Positions 11,191 through 23,200 of a stretch of 64,000 bases of DNA are shown one piece after another (the first letter of the stretch is position 1; each line of letters opens with the position of its first letter). Origin of the DNA: Zarea fungicola (lineage: Eukaryota; Ascomycota; Sordariomycetes; Hypocreales; Cordycipitaceae); the NCBI GenBank assembly GCA_900169235.1, contig FWCC01000237.1:248001-312000 (forward strand), in the 5' to 3' direction. The notes below the pieces were generated by a model. That model was not told the origin of the DNA. It worked only from the letters and a program-made list of their open reading frames with translations, and did no database searches. The position numbers and the translations under genes were made by a program.

Positions 11191-12537
11191 TCTAGACGGA
11201 GGGGTACTGTGACAAGATAGACGGCATTGGAACGCAAAGATGTTATCGTCACAAGGTACAGTTGGAGCTAGAGAAGGTGAAGCGACGATTGGAATGTTGT
11301 CGCAAAATTGGCTCCAACAAGGTGGGATGTAATTGGAAGAAGACTGTCTTGAAGGAGCGTGACTCCAGTGGGCTAAATCAAATCCCTATTCTGCAAACGC
11401 TCAAGTAAAGCGATGCTGTCTGGGTAGAAGAGAGCGGGCAGCAAATAGCAGAGGCTTGTTGGTGGTTTGCAGAAGCGGCCAGAAAAGGAGGCCTGCTCAA
11501 TGTTGGCAGTTCTCGTCAACACAAAAGAACTGGTTGAAGCCGTTTGAGTAAAGTAAAAGGAGTGGTCTCACAATCTGGCGGACGAGGCCCGGTATGTAAA
11601 CGCACTGGAATGACTACTGCAAGGTCCGCCGATTGGCTGGAGCAAAATAAACACTGTGGGCAGTGTTAGGTGGATGGTTGCCGTGGTAACATGGGGTGCT
11701 GAAGCAGATGCTAGTGGACTGGCCGCCTGCCCACAGTCGCTCGGAGGGCAGCTTCAGCAGGACATTGGCCAGCACCGATTGAAGTGCCAGCCGCTAACTA
11801 CAGCCCCCCATAAGTGTGTGACAATATGCCTTGCAGCAATACCCCGCCAGCGCGCATCCACTAAATCCGGCGCCACAACTTTGGCTTTCAGCCCACCAGC
11901 AGTCCACTGCAAGTCCACTGCAAGTCCACTGCAAGTCCACTACAGTCCACTACAGTCCACTACAGTCCGCTACAGTCCACTACAGTCCACTGCAAATCCA
12001 TTGCCAAAACTCCATGTCAGCACTGTCCAGAAGCCAAAGAAGCCTCGCCAAAAAAAACTGCTTCTTACCAGATCCAGCCACATCAAGACTTGAGCTGTCG
12101 AGTCGCCCCAGCAGCCATGCAGGGGTCCGACCTAAAACAATGAGCATGCAACCATTTCGTCTCTGTATGCAGATCTCGGCTTGCCAAACAATACGTAGTA
12201 TGTACTTGATAGCAAGTCTTGTTATTCCACATGCCAACGCAAATCATCCTTATGCCATTGTCTAAAATAACAATCTCGTGCTCCACCGGAGATTTTTTGC
12301 TTCTTTTGGTACACACTTTTCTGTTCTCGTATTCAGCGGCAGGTTCTTGTTTGCTTTGTTGTCATGGTGGGCTATGGATGCAGCCAAGCCATCTATAGAC
12401 TCCCTCGAACCTGCAATTGATACGCACGATTGGTTCAATAGTCTCACTCCACTCCTCTCTGTCATGTGTACAACAGAATTGTAACCCTTCGTCATAATTA
12501 TCTTGTTGTTTTTATTTATTTATTTCATCTCCTTGAA
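11191..12537. promoter_or_regulatory. bud4 upstream region, with his6 3' region at its right end
   Basis: About 1.35 kb. It includes the putative bud4 promoter and a nine-unit minisatellite at 11901-11994, listed separately. Reading frames here are short or repeat-driven; none is supported. Confidence 0.45.
11901..11994. repeat. Minisatellite of 10/11-base units
   Basis: Nine head-to-tail copies. Three units AGTCCACTGCA are followed by five units of AGTCCACTAC type (one with G for A) and one more 11-base unit. A decayed copy may follow. The array lies 711-804 bases upstream of the bud4 start codon. The unit length is close to one DNA helical turn. Confidence 0.95.
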
Positions 12538-13458
12538 TTATGATTGCTGCTTGTTCCACTGTACACAGTCGTCAAACTTGACTCCAGTCCCGCCAAAACA
12601 ATCAAGAGCACTGCCTATCGTAAGGTCAACCTTGCCTCTGCTTAGGCTCTTGACTCGTTCTAGATCATCCAAGTTTCTCCCCCCGCCAGCATAAGTCACG
12701 GGGATAGAACACCACTCTGCTAGACGCAATACGAGCTCTTCATCTATTCCTTGTTGTAGACCCTCATTGTCTGCGGCGTGTATCAGGAATTCACAACAAA
12801 ACGGCTCCAATTGTTTAACCGACTCTGAGAAAACATTAGCAATTCTCGTGCGATCAATAGAAAAAGAGCAGAGCTTGATAACTAACCTTCGTTGACTTCC
12901 ATGTCTGTAATCGTCTGCCACTTGTTCATGGCAACAAACCACTTGCCCTCGCCACGTCGACGACAGCTCAGGTCAATGACGAGCTTCTCCTTGTCACCGC
13001 CTAGTACCTTGAGTATAGAGTCCAATCGCAGCTGGCTAAACTGTCCACCTGGAAACAGGAACGAGGTTACAATGACCTGTTGTTGTTGAACAGAACAACC
13101 CAATATGTGAGTATGAGAAAGGATATTGCTTTTTATGACTCAACCCTCAACGTACCTTTTCTGCGCCGGCCTCAATCCACTCTGCGGCATTCTTGTCGGT
13201 GATGCCACCACCGACCTGCAGCCCCTTGGGCCAGGCTCCGATTGCTTGCTTCGCCGCCTCGTCGTTGCCGGGTCCCAGCATGATGACGTGCGCTCCCTCG
13301 AGGCCGTTGTCCTGATATAGTTGCGCATAGTGGGCTGCGGGCTTCTCTGATACAAAGTTTGTTTGCAGCTTGCCCGTGTTGTCGCTGTCTAGCGTGCCGC
13401 CCACAATCTGCTTCACCTGGCCGGCATGCAGGTCAATACATGGACGGAACCGAGTCAT
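12538..13458 (-). CDS. his6: Phosphoribosylformimino-5-aminoimidazole carboxamide ribotide isomerase
   Basis: Three exons: 13458-13156, 13076-12887 and 12824-12538, giving 259 residues. It catalyses the fourth step of histidine biosynthesis, the Amadori isomerisation of ProFAR to PRFAR. The N terminus [21 protein letters not shown] carries the catalytic Asp (residue 9) and the phosphate-site pattern of eukaryotic HIS6. A GLQVGGGI phosphate loop follows. The C terminus has [13 protein letters not shown] and [13 protein letters not shown], the second phosphate-binding half of the TIM barrel. Length matches yeast HIS6 (about 260). Joining the exons gives a clean frame through both introns. It is transcribed toward bud4 and is not clustered with other histidine genes here. 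Confidence 0.95.
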
Positions 13459-13989
13459 TTTCTGAGCGGTATTTTGGGCAGCGTGATATCAATCGTCCGC
13501 CGAGAGTTGACAAGTTTGAGTTGTCTGAACGAAAAAAGGCTGATTGTGGGGCATCTCATCGCGGGACCATGAACGGAGAGCGATGACGACACCGACAAGA
13601 GGAGTCAATGTGAAAACAACTACAACTCGAGAAGCATAAACGATGCCAGAGGTGATAAATTTGCTTCAGTTTTAGGATGAATTTGTGGTATAAATTGACA
13701 AATTGGACGCAACAAAATTGGCCTCCGGGTAAGTCGGAATGGAAACAACATGTTTGAACCAGCGCCCACAACAGAAGCAATACAGCCAGAATTGTTCGAG
13801 ACTTGTACAAAATTGGAAACTATGGGCTATTTAATAAGAATAGACTATTTCCACATATAATAAACAACAGATATTAACATCATCGACTCCGCCGCTCAAT
13901 ACATGTCGTGGCGGCACATCATGTGCGCTTATACACACTCGGTATATATCCACCAGATCTGTCAACACACATATCAAGCATACAGTAGT
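13459..13989. other. his6 upstream region and HET gene 3' region
   Basis: About 530 bases, AT-rich in 13610-13890. It should hold the his6 promoter next to 13459. No gene or defined element is seen. Confidence 0.4.
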
Positions 13990-16485
13990 TTACCCAAGCA
14001 AAATATTTGTTTCCTCCATCGCATGTGCATCCCATGCCTTCTGCAGCACATGTCCGATACCTCTCCTATACGCAATACCCGCAATCCTCTCGATCCAGAG
14101 CACATTCACCAATTCCAGGAACCCATTCCCGTCCATGTTTTCCTCGTACCGATCCGGCGGGAAGCAGAGCGACCCGCGTCTCTCCACCACCGAGCTCACG
14201 GCGATAAACTCGAGCTTCTCATCACCATCATAATTGGACGACTGGATCCCCAGCCATCCGTCATGCGCTCGAAACTCGCCAATCCACTTCCGCCCGCGGC
14301 CCCAGATGTTGCCCACCGCCACAGGCGGGTTAATCGTGTCCTTGGGTGACAGCGTTACGGAGAAATCCACATCGAAGATGCCCGATGTCGTCTTGAACTC
14401 GAGCAACGGGCCGGGCAGCACCTGCTCCCCGACGGGCGGGCCAAACTCCTGGTCTTCCTCGTCTTCCGGGGGGTCCTCGACGGGGATCGGATACTTGAAG
14501 ACGGTGCCGTCGTCGCTGTCATGCACAAAGTGCGCGCCGCTGCGGGACCAGCCCGGCGGCAGCCCGGCGGACGACGACGCGTTGCGGCGCGAGCGCATGT
14601 CCCGAAACTGCAAGCCGGTGCTCGGCACCGGCGCGCGATCCCGGCGGTCCGTCAGCGTCCAGACGACCGTGGGCTTGATGCGAAACGAGCTCGGCGCCTG
14701 GAACCGCCGCGCGGGCTGCCCGCGCTTCCCCATCGAGCGCGTGTCCTCGACGTAGTCAGCCGCCGCCTTCCAGAGCGTCAAGTCCACGCGGATGCCATCG
14801 AACCACCAGCCCATCCACGACCACGACGGCAGAAAGGGCGCCTGCGAGAGCGCCCGCCGTCGAATCGAGGCCTGCGGGCGCCACAGGAGCGCGCTGTCGA
14901 GGAACATGAGCGGCATCCCGTACATGAAGCCACCGGGGAACACGCGCGAGAGCACATGCGTGATGCCGGAAAAGGCGCGGAGGGTGTCGTCGATGAGGGT
15001 CACGCGGCGGGCGCTGTAGTCGGAGGCGATGCGCGCGTACTCGTCCATGTCCGGCCAGGGCGAGTGCTGGAACCCAAAGGCAGAGGAAGCAAGGCGGTTC
15101 GTGCATTCAGTCTTCCTGCCAGCGCCAGCGCCATTGCCATTGCCATTGCCGCTGGTGCTGTTGCTCCGGTTGAGAATGCGCGACAGGCCGCTGGCGGCAC
15201 CACCGTTGGCTGGCGGGGTGGTCTGCCACAAATCGCAGTGACACTCCCAAGTAACCGTGTCCTCAAAGAAGAAGACGGCTCGTCTTGAATACAAAAGCTC
15301 CTGCAGCGTCCACCCTCTTGTGTTCCAGCGTGATGCCAGCAGCAGCTCATTATGATCAGCGCTCGCCGGACCACCCCGAGGAGGAGGCGGTCGGCTCGAT
15401 CGACGGGGATTAAGTGGCAACAAGCCTGTGTTCACATCATTGTGTGCCGCCACAATCGTCAGATACGCATTCGAAAATACATATGCCATGTTCTGGATGT
15501 GTCTTTCCTTGACAGCGTCATCGTCCTGCACGATACAGATGCGATCGATCCAGATATACCGGAGTCCCAGCTTGCGCGCCAACCATATCGCGTCTGCAAT
15601 TGTCTGTGGGACATTGTGCTGGGGCAGTGCCGTCAACCACTCGTCGAGATTCGACTTTAGCAGCTGTACAGGCGCGTCCTGTCCATTGTGGCGGAGAGCA
15701 GGACCCCAGACGTAGCTCAGCGCAAGATAGCGATCCCCAGGCTTGGTTCGCGCCAGACATTTCTCTACGGCGTCGATGAGGAACTGCGGGTGAAAGGTTC
15801 TCGGCCCGCCTTTTGCGCTGCCGCCATCACCACTGCAGTGGCGCCCGTGCTGGGAGTTGCAGTTATCGAGCCACTCGCGGATCCGGGGCACGGGTGAGTT
15901 GTTTTTGTTGACTGATGAGGCGGCGGCTGTTGCAGCCGCAGCAGTTGACCCCCTCCGCATTAGTGGTGACGGGGAGTGATTGCCCTCTGCGCCGGGACCT
16001 TTGCGGGAGAATGTACCGCGGAGACGCTCTGTGAGACTGAATCGGCGACTTGGGGGCGATCCCGACGACACCGGTAGAGGATCACGATCCCTCTCTCGGT
16101 GAGGAGGGGGTATGTAGCTCGCGCGAGACCCATAGCTATCGCGCTGCGACCTCCTCTGCCGCGCTCGGTCCTGGTCCCTGTCCTGATCTCTATCCCGCTC
16201 TCTTTCGCGTTGGTAGTCCCTCTCCGGATCCCTATCCCGGTCTCTGTCGCGCGGCTGCTCCCTCTGTGGCTCGCGCTCACGGTCATGGTCGCGGTCACGA
16301 TTGTGATCTCTATCTCTGTCCCTCCCGTTGTCTTGCTCCTCCTCACTCGTCGCGTCTTCGGAGTAGTCATCCTGCTCCCTTTCCCTCTCCCTATCTTTAT
16401 CCCTAGTGTCCCTGTGTCGATTCCTGTCTCTGTCCCGGTCTCTGTCCCTTGGCGCATCGCGCGGGTCCCAAGCTGTACCAGGCAT
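13990..16485 (-). CDS. HET-domain protein with Arg/Asp-Glu-rich N terminus
   Basis: Single-exon protein of 831 residues. Residues 7-135 are dominated by RD, RE and ER dipeptides, then come Ser/Pro- and Ala-rich linkers. A HET domain starts near residue 200 (REWLDNCNSQHGRHC) and runs to about 410. It shows YLALSYVWG, TIADAIWLARKLGLRYIWID, CIVQDD and the later RGWTLQELLYS. HET proteins mediate heterokaryon incompatibility and related self/non-self or programmed cell-death responses. The C-terminal 400 residues have no motif I recognise beyond those seen in HET proteins. The start at 16485 is the first ATG in a long open frame, and the dipeptide tract follows directly. The charged N terminus resembles tails of splicing factors and is unusual for the family. 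It could be a real part of the protein or reflect a start set too far upstream. Confidence 0.9.
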   Translation of the reverse strand: MPGTAWDPRDAPRDRDRDRDRNRHRDTRDKDREREREQDDYSEDATSEEEQDNGRDRDRDHNRDRDHDREREPQREQPRDRDRDRDPERDYQRERERDRDQDRDQDRARQRRSQRDSYGSRASYIPPPHRERDRDPLPVSSGSPPSRRFSLTERLRGTFSRKGPGAEGNHSPSPLMRRGSTAAAATAAASSVNKNNSPVPRIREWLDNCNSQHGRHCSGDGGSAKGGPRTFHPQFLIDAVEKCLARTKPGDRYLALSYVWGPALRHNGQDAPVQLLKSNLDEWLTALPQHNVPQTIADAIWLARKLGLRYIWIDRICIVQDDDAVKERHIQNMAYVFSNAYLTIVAAHNDVNTGLLPLNPRRSSRPPPPRGGPASADHNELLLASRWNTRGWTLQELLYSRRAVFFFEDTVTWECHCDLWQTTPPANGGAASGLSRILNRSNSTSGNGNGNGAGAGRKTECTNRLASSAFGFQHSPWPDMDEYARIASDYSARRVTLIDDTLRAFSGITHVLSRVFPGGFMYGMPLMFLDSALLWRPQASIRRRALSQAPFLPSWSWMGWWFDGIRVDLTLWKAAADYVEDTRSMGKRGQPARRFQAPSSFRIKPTVVWTLTDRRDRAPVPSTGLQFRDMRSRRNASSSAGLPPGWSRSGAHFVHDSDDGTVFKYPIPVEDPPEDEEDQEFGPPVGEQVLPGPLLEFKTTSGIFDVDFSVTLSPKDTINPPVAVGNIWGRGRKWIGEFRAHDGWLGIQSSNYDGDEKLEFIAVSSVVERRGSLCFPPDRYEENMDGNGFLELVNVLWIERIAGIAYRRGIGHVLQKAWDAHAMEETNILLG

Positions 16486-17468
16486 CGCTGGTCACGTATT
16501 CTTGGCAAGATCGAATGAACTCTCAAATACTCCCCATGGCTAAAGCTTTGCTCTTTTTTTAAATAAAAGCTGAAAGTGATGATGAAGCTTGTGCAGTTGT
16601 TATATGTTGCGCGAAAAAGAAGTTCTGGCTAGTAAACGACACAGTTGGTCTGATGTCGTAACCCCCAGCTTACACAGTGTTGTGTGGCGCGGCCAACCTA
16701 TGCGCCCGAGCTGAAGAAGTGTTGCAGCAAAAGCCTGCCTAATAACGTAGCAAGACAAAAGGCAAAAAAGGTAGCGGCAGAGTATAAGAGAAGGTGCACA
16801 AAATAAGTGACTTGTCAAGTCTCCAGCAAAAAAAAAGAAGAAAAAAGTCCATATACAGTACTATGCAGATGTTTCCTGTACTTAACGGCCCGAGCGATAA
16901 GATAGAGAGAGGTGAAAAGCTGGTTAACAGGGGAGGAGTTCGAGCCATTCTGGTCTGCTGGTCTGGTTGCTGGGGTGGACAACAATAGCAGCGGGCCGGC
17001 ACAAAAGCGATGGCTGATGACATGCATATTAGGAGGGCTGGGAAAAAGACAAAGAGGAACCACTCGGACCACCCAACAAGAAATTGCCCAGCCCAGGGAT
17101 TTCAAAGTGTAATAAGTTCGTGCCACTGCTCTGAATTGCAGTATTTATTAGGCAAGATATAGTGTATGTTGTAGAGAAGATTTCGTGCAAGCATGCAGCA
17201 TGCAAGACACCCAGGCAAAAGGGTACATGACATCATGCAGCATTTTTCCGGCAGGTATCGTATCAATCACTAGCCCTGCAAACTTGCAGGCTTTCGAGGC
17301 TGAAAACGCAGGTCCAGCAGCGTCACGCAGTTTTTTTGCACTATATTGGTAAGTTGCAGCTCAAACCAAGCCAGGATCGAACAAATTATCAACAACCTAA
17401 TGACGCGGAATTGGAGAATTTATCTCCAACCTTATCAGTTCTAATAGGTTGGATGCTGACGTACAAGA
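16486..17468. promoter_or_regulatory. HET gene upstream region
   Basis: About 1 kb upstream of the HET gene, up to the tRNA. It has short A-rich runs (16829-16850) but no supported gene. Confidence 0.35.
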
Positions 17469-17539
17469 GGTCGAATAGTATAGTGGTTAACACGCCAGTC
17501 TCACACACTGGAGTCCCGGGTTCAATTCCCGGTTTGACC
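17469..17539 (+). tRNA. tRNA-Val (anticodon CAC)
   Basis: 71 bases fold as a cloverleaf. The 7-bp acceptor stem has six Watson-Crick pairs and one G-U. The anticodon stem is CCAGT/ACTGG with loop CTCACAC, so the anticodon is CAC at 17502-17504. The variable loop is AGTC. The T arm is CCGGG, TTCAATT, CCCGG, which also serves as B box. The D-arm sequence TAGTGGTTAACAC acts as A box. No intron is present. It lies alone between the HET gene and mdm34. Confidence 0.93.
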
Positions 17540-18322
17540 TTGAAACTTCTTATTTTGCTCTTTCGAGCTAATCAGAAGGGTATTAAACTTTTTACTACTA
17601 CAATGGACGAAATCAGCTCAGCACTTTTTTGGTAAATTATTTTCTATTCCATCCTCATAGATGCAGAGCTTAACGTGAAATAGACGGAATGCGGCGCAGA
17701 TTCACACGATAGTCTCAAACAAATTATAAAGATTGGAGTGTCTGTTAATATGCCATCTAGGATGGCGCAAAAAGCACGCTGCAATGCTATCCCTCCTCAT
17801 TCAACGAAAGACGCAGTTCAACAAAAAGTTTGTCAAACCAAAATAAAGTGCCCGTTTTTTGCCATGGGCCGTTCCCAGTTCCCAGTTCCCAGTCCCAGAA
17901 TTTTGTGATCCCTTCCCGTTCCCATCAACACCCAGAAAAGAAAAACATGCTCGCTAAGAAACATTCCAAATTAAAACAAAGCATATTCTACACTGGCATT
18001 TCTTCTTCCATCTCAAATGGAAGAAAAAAATCAACGCACTCCCTTGAAAATATCCCAGGACTGGCGGCTCAAAAAGAACAATAAACCCAAGCAATTGTAA
18101 GCCGGCATCTCATGCCCGGCAAACAAGTTTTCAAATGCAGCAGAGGACAAAAACAAGTCATGCTGTGTAGTGATATCTGTACCATGAAAATGAAAAGAGA
18201 AAAAAGAGTTGAAAAAGAACGCCTGTACATGAAATGAAGGCTAATATGAAGGATAAATGTAGATCAAAAGAGTGTAAGTGTGTAGATGTACAGGGGTATA
18301 TGATTTGCGTCTAGGTCGCGAT
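17540..18322. other. Intergenic region downstream of mdm34
   Basis: About 780 bases, AT-rich, with a short tandem GTTCCCA repeat (three copies, about 17871-17897). The right end is probably mdm34 3' UTR. No gene is supported. Confidence 0.45.
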
Positions 18323-20214
18323 TTAGTTGGCAGCCTCGTAAGCAGGAGGTGGTGGGCGCTCAGCACCGTCTCCCCAAGCCTCACTTGCGCCTTCCTGTCG
18401 TTGCTTCTCATCGTAGACGCGACGAGCAATCTCTCCAGCCATCTTCACGATCCAGGCCTGCTCAAGAATGACAGACGAAGTATCAGAAGTGGCCGAAGCA
18501 TTATCGCCCAGGGCGACTTTTTCCTTGGCATACTGAATCGGGGCAGTTTGCTGGGCGGCGCCGTGGATCTGGGAGAGGGGGGACTTAGCATGTTTGGAGG
18601 TGAGATGGTGGTGAGACTTGATATGGTCGTTGCTCGTCGTTTCCTTGGCGGTATCGTTGCTACCAGCCGCGGCAGTGAAGCGGACCTTGCCAGCAGGGGT
18701 ACACTCGGAAACTGCGCGGCCATCTTCGGATTCTTCGGTGATAGAAGCAGCGATGAGGGGTTCGGAGCAGGGACCATTAACAGAGGCAGTGTCCGAAGTG
18801 TCGGACATGGTGTCACTGGAGCCAGCCTCGGAGCGGGAGCGACGAAGATTCACGACACGGTTCTTCTTCTTGCGGCCTGGACGAGAGCGGTGAGTTGTCG
18901 CGGCGGCCAGAGGAATATTGCCGGAGCTCAATACAGAAAGCGATGGCCGGATAGGAAGATAACCGTGGGATGCGCTTCCTGTATCCGAAAAGGTATATGT
19001 AGTGCTGGCGCCGCCAGTGACAGAGTACGTCTTGGCCAAACTGGGCGTGGCAACTGCGGGACTCGTGGCATCTGAGTGATCAGCATGCCCCGAGCGAGCA
19101 CGGAAAACAACATCGCGGATGCCGGGGGTGAATAGCGATAAAGTTCGGTGCGAATCCGTCAAGGCGGCAAGGCGCAGCAGGTTTTTTTGTGAGAACAGGT
19201 ATGGCATTTCTCCACCGTGAAGTGTCAGTTCAGAAATGGCATTGATATCGAGTAGGTTGCCGTTGGAGTCGACGGGATCCTCAGGTGGGCTAGAAAAGGG
19301 ATCCATGCCCTTGTTATCCATGTCTTCTGTCGGCGTCTCATTGCCTTTCTGAGCCTGGTCGGCGCACCAAAACTGCAGCGATAGACGGTGGATGATGGCG
19401 GGTAACTCCTCCATCATAAGATTACGCAGTTGCTGTTCAATGGTTCGCTGGAGATAATCGCGGACGAATTGAATCGAGTCAAAGGTCGAGGAAACTTTGA
19501 GGGACTCGAGAGGGTCGTTGCGAAAGACCAAAGTCAGACCCTTTTGCTTGGAAAAGACCAGAATGATGAATGCGGAGAGCTTAATCTCGGAGAGGGAAAT
19601 GGCTACGGGTATCGTTAGGCCCGAAGCGGCGGCCAATGGCTGCGGCGAGGTGAAGAGGGGTTTTGAGTCGAGATAGGTGTTGAGCGGATTTGCCTATATG
19701 GAAACGTTGTTAGTCAAAGCACGGTCTCGGAAGAGCTGGGAATGGGCCTAGCAGAAAGTGGATATGGATACAAGCAGCGCCTTGTATATCACGGCGCAGC
19801 TATATTGTGCAATTAAACAAGCTTATGCGAAAAAAACAGCCGTGCCCAATCATTTTGGAAGAAGGGTAAGGGAAAGTCTGTGAAGATGGGACCAGGAAAA
19901 TAGAGCGGCACAGTGATGGAGGTTGTTGGAGCGCGTCGTGGACGTACCTGAACGCGGGTTTTGAGTGTCAAAAATGCATCACCAGAGTAGCACATTTTGA
20001 AGATGCCACGGAATCTGTCTTCAGCAAGGTCGCCAATTTCGAGGATTTCCAAATCTGGGGGCACAGTGCCGAGGTTGAACTCGCTGACGAGGATATCGTC
20101 GACGATGATGGGTGGCTTGGGGGACTTATTGAGTGCCTTTGTCAGGAGGTCCCTGGCGCGCTGATAGAAATCAGCGTCGGCCGTGAGGGGCGACCAGTTG
20201 AAGTTGAAGGCCAT
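18323..20214 (-). CDS. mdm34: Mdm34/Mmm2, ERMES subunit
   Basis: Two exons: 20214-19948 and 19693-18323, giving 545 residues. Mdm34 is the outer-membrane SMP-domain subunit of the ER-mitochondria encounter structure, which moves phospholipids between ER and mitochondria and keeps mitochondrial shape. The N terminus [24 protein letters not shown] is diagnostic. The SMP domain covers about residues 1-195 ([26 protein letters not shown], then [22 protein letters not shown] joined to [15 protein letters not shown]). The rest is Ser/Thr-rich with a basic [15 protein letters not shown] stretch near the middle and an acidic, disordered tail. Length fits filamentous-fungal orthologs. Confidence 0.95.
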
Positions 20215-23200
20215 GTTGAAATGGCGATTATAATCTCGCAGTCATGGAGTTTTTGCAGCAATGGACTATAGGCGAGGGTGGTCGTCGTCGTCAATTAGAC
20301 CTGTGGTTATCTGGAGGCGCGACGGAAGTAGCTCGGGACCAGCTCAAGGACTGCACTGAGCAAAGCCAGATTGTCGCGGATAAATTGACGCTGGAGTTTT
20401 GGTCAGTGAGTCCTGCACAGAGAGAGAGAAGAAACCCAGGACGAGGTGAATTCGCCGAGGCGATGACGTTGACGTGAGATGGTAAAGGAGGATTAATGAG
20501 AGGGTGGAGGTGGCGCGCGAAATGACGCTGTGAAAGCCGACGACTGCATTAAAAATGGCCCTGTAACGCAGGAGCTGAATGCTGTGACCTCGGGCGCCAG
20601 GCAAATATTATTTTTTTTTGCTTCGCCCTCGCCTCCTTGCTCCCCCGTACTGGCTAGACGACCCTGACTATAACTTGGCTGTACATACGTACCAAAGAGA
20701 AAATTTCGGCGCTGTTCGGAACTGCCAGGGTGCAAGTATCTTGGTATGTAGATTTGGTGATGAGTTACAAGAGGGAGGAGCCGTCTGGAGCCGATGGTGG
20801 AGACACAGGCCAAAACAAGCCCTTGTTTGTTGCTTTCTAGCCCGTGGAGCTGGGCCAGGTACCTATAAACAAGGTGCTTGATAGGCCAGGACTGGTGGCA
20901 AGTAAATATTCTCATGCGAGCACTTGTGCGCTGGTGGAGAACAGAGGTTTTAAAATAAGAGTACAAAAAGAACCTGGAGCAGTTTTGACAAGTTATTAGA
21001 TGACCAGTGGGACAAATTGTGTTTTGCATGACAAAAAGCCCCAGTGGTGTCTTGCAAGGAGAGGATGCGCTGATTTTAGTAGCCATGCTGGGTGCCTTGG
21101 CTGCAGGTCATCAGCTGATTGTTATGGCTGCCAGCGCGATACCGAGGCGTCGCGTGAAAAGGCTCCAACAATGTCCACGGCGTCTCATGAATGCCATGGC
21201 GGTTGCTCTCGTGACGACTACAGCACAACACAGGGAAGATGTGCGTGTGCTAGAGCAACTGCTGGGCAACGGAGCTAACACGCTAGAACACACTGCGAGC
21301 ATCGCTAATAATACAACAAGTTCCTCGAAACGGTTTTCAGCGCTGAGACCCGACTATCCCCAAGTCTCGGCACCACAGCCAAGCCGCGACTTTTCATCCA
21401 AGGCAGAGAGTAATGCAATGGGCGTCCGAATCAGCAGCATTGGCTACTCCTCCTAACCAGTACCCAGTACTCTAAAATAGATGCTCGCCATGCCCCGCCC
21501 AATGTAACTCGGGCAGTGTGTCCGAGGTAAACAGATGTTGGAAGCTATCACGTGTATCTCTGATTGCTACAGCTTGATTCTGGCAATACCTGAATGTGAT
21601 TTCTGGTTGTAGTTTCCATCTCTCTTGAAGAAACGTCCCATCCATGGTATCGTAGGTGGTAGTGTCTGTACCTTGGTATTGCACAATCCGTTCCACTGTC
21701 TCCACCCGCTACCTTTTTGCACCAGTCAAGTGGTGTCAGGAACATTAACAGTTGCCCCACTTCTAAGAATGAAAAACATATTAATGATCTACCCTAGACC
21801 GTTCTTCAAATTTTGCCATAGCATTCGGCTATGAGGCCGTGTGAAATAAACAAGACGAGTAAGTGAAAGGCCACTGGTTTTGCAGTGCTGATGTGTTGGG
21901 GCAATTTTGGACGACGTTGTCTCTTCCTGCAAGCTTCCGGCTACAGTGGTACTCTACTCAAGGTAAGGTCACTGTTGGTAGACAACCCGAGTAAAAAGGT
22001 TGAGTTATTAGGCCTGCAAACATCGCAATCTTGCCACTTCTGCACAGGTGAGAATTTCGACGCATGTCCAACCTGACATTTTTGTGATACCTCGCCTAGG
22101 AAACCAGTGTTCAGTCCAACTCCGCCATGGAAGCCTGTTTGGTAGTGGCTGGTGGCATTGTCAACGGCATGTAATATTTTTCCGAGCTCGTGCATACAAC
22201 TGCCCTAGATGGAAATTAAATCAACGAGACGAAAATCAAATGCAGTGGTGCCAAGCAAGGGAGTACTCTGCAGATGGGACGCTATTTTATCACAACTGCT
22301 TTTGAGCCTACGAGCTTCTTTGCGTTTTTCATTTGCCCAGCAGGGTAGAAGACGAAAAACGGAGATCACAGCCGCCAAGAACCATATTTAGGCTAAAAGT
22401 CCGCAGCACTTTCTTTTCGGCATTCTTTCTGCAATTTAAATAGAATCGTGGCGACGTGTTGCCGCATGGCGACAATGTATTGTTGTAGGGATAAATTGCC
22501 ATTTTGCCCTTTGACGCCCGCCGAACGCATCAAGTCGTCATTGCTCCACCAACTGCGCGTCTCGCTTCCACGATCTTCAGCAAGATTTCGCTCTTTTTTT
22601 TTACTTGTCAATGATCCGGCTTAACGGCCCATTTCCTTTCCCACTCTTACGGGTCTGTAACGGAGCAATAAAAGCGCACAACAACGTACCGCAAAACATA
22701 ACTAGACTAATTATAGTTTCATATGAATTTTTTTTTTCATGTTTTTTTTTTATATTTTCCCCGTCACTGATAGGCAGTGTCCGCTTTTGGTTGACATTTG
22801 TATCCATGATGACGTATTATGAGCTGTTTGCCAAGGCGCATTCACAAGTTAATGCAAACCGAGAGTTTCCCCTTTACAGTCATCTATATTGCAACACAAC
22901 TCACTTCCAAGAATGCTTTTATAAGAAGAGTTCCGTGGTAGCTCTACACTGAAAACCTAGTGGAAACAATCTGATTGTGAATGCAACACATTGACGAACA
23001 GAATGGGCAAGCATTTGATGCCGAAAAGTGCACGACTGCTCCGTGTCCACATACATGGGGTTCTCTTGTCATTAGTGCCTGTCAATTCTTGATATGCATA
23101 TTTTACAAAGTAGTCATTAGCCTTAAATTCGGCCATTTGTAATGCACAGCAACCATCAGCGGCTCCTTCGGCGATCAATCCGTACAAGTGAGACTGCCGG

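Noticed and set aside
11901..11994. CRISPR-like array
   Set aside because: Units are 10-11 bases without spacers, and the genome is fungal; it is a minisatellite.
11656..12265. Frames of ~145 codons over the minisatellite
   Set aside because: Open only because the short repeat lacks stops; repetitive Ser/Pro/Leu strings.
14521..15288. 255-codon frame on the plus strand
   Set aside because: It is antisense to the HET gene, Arg/Pro/Ala-rich, and only reflects the GC-rich codons of the opposite strand.
15960..16526. 188-codon minus frame rich in Thr, Arg and Glu
   Set aside because: Frame-shifted reading of the RD/RE repeat of the HET gene.
20493..21086. 197-codon minus-strand frame
   Set aside because: Improbable composition with many Cys, His and Ser and no domain; no start context or neighbour support.
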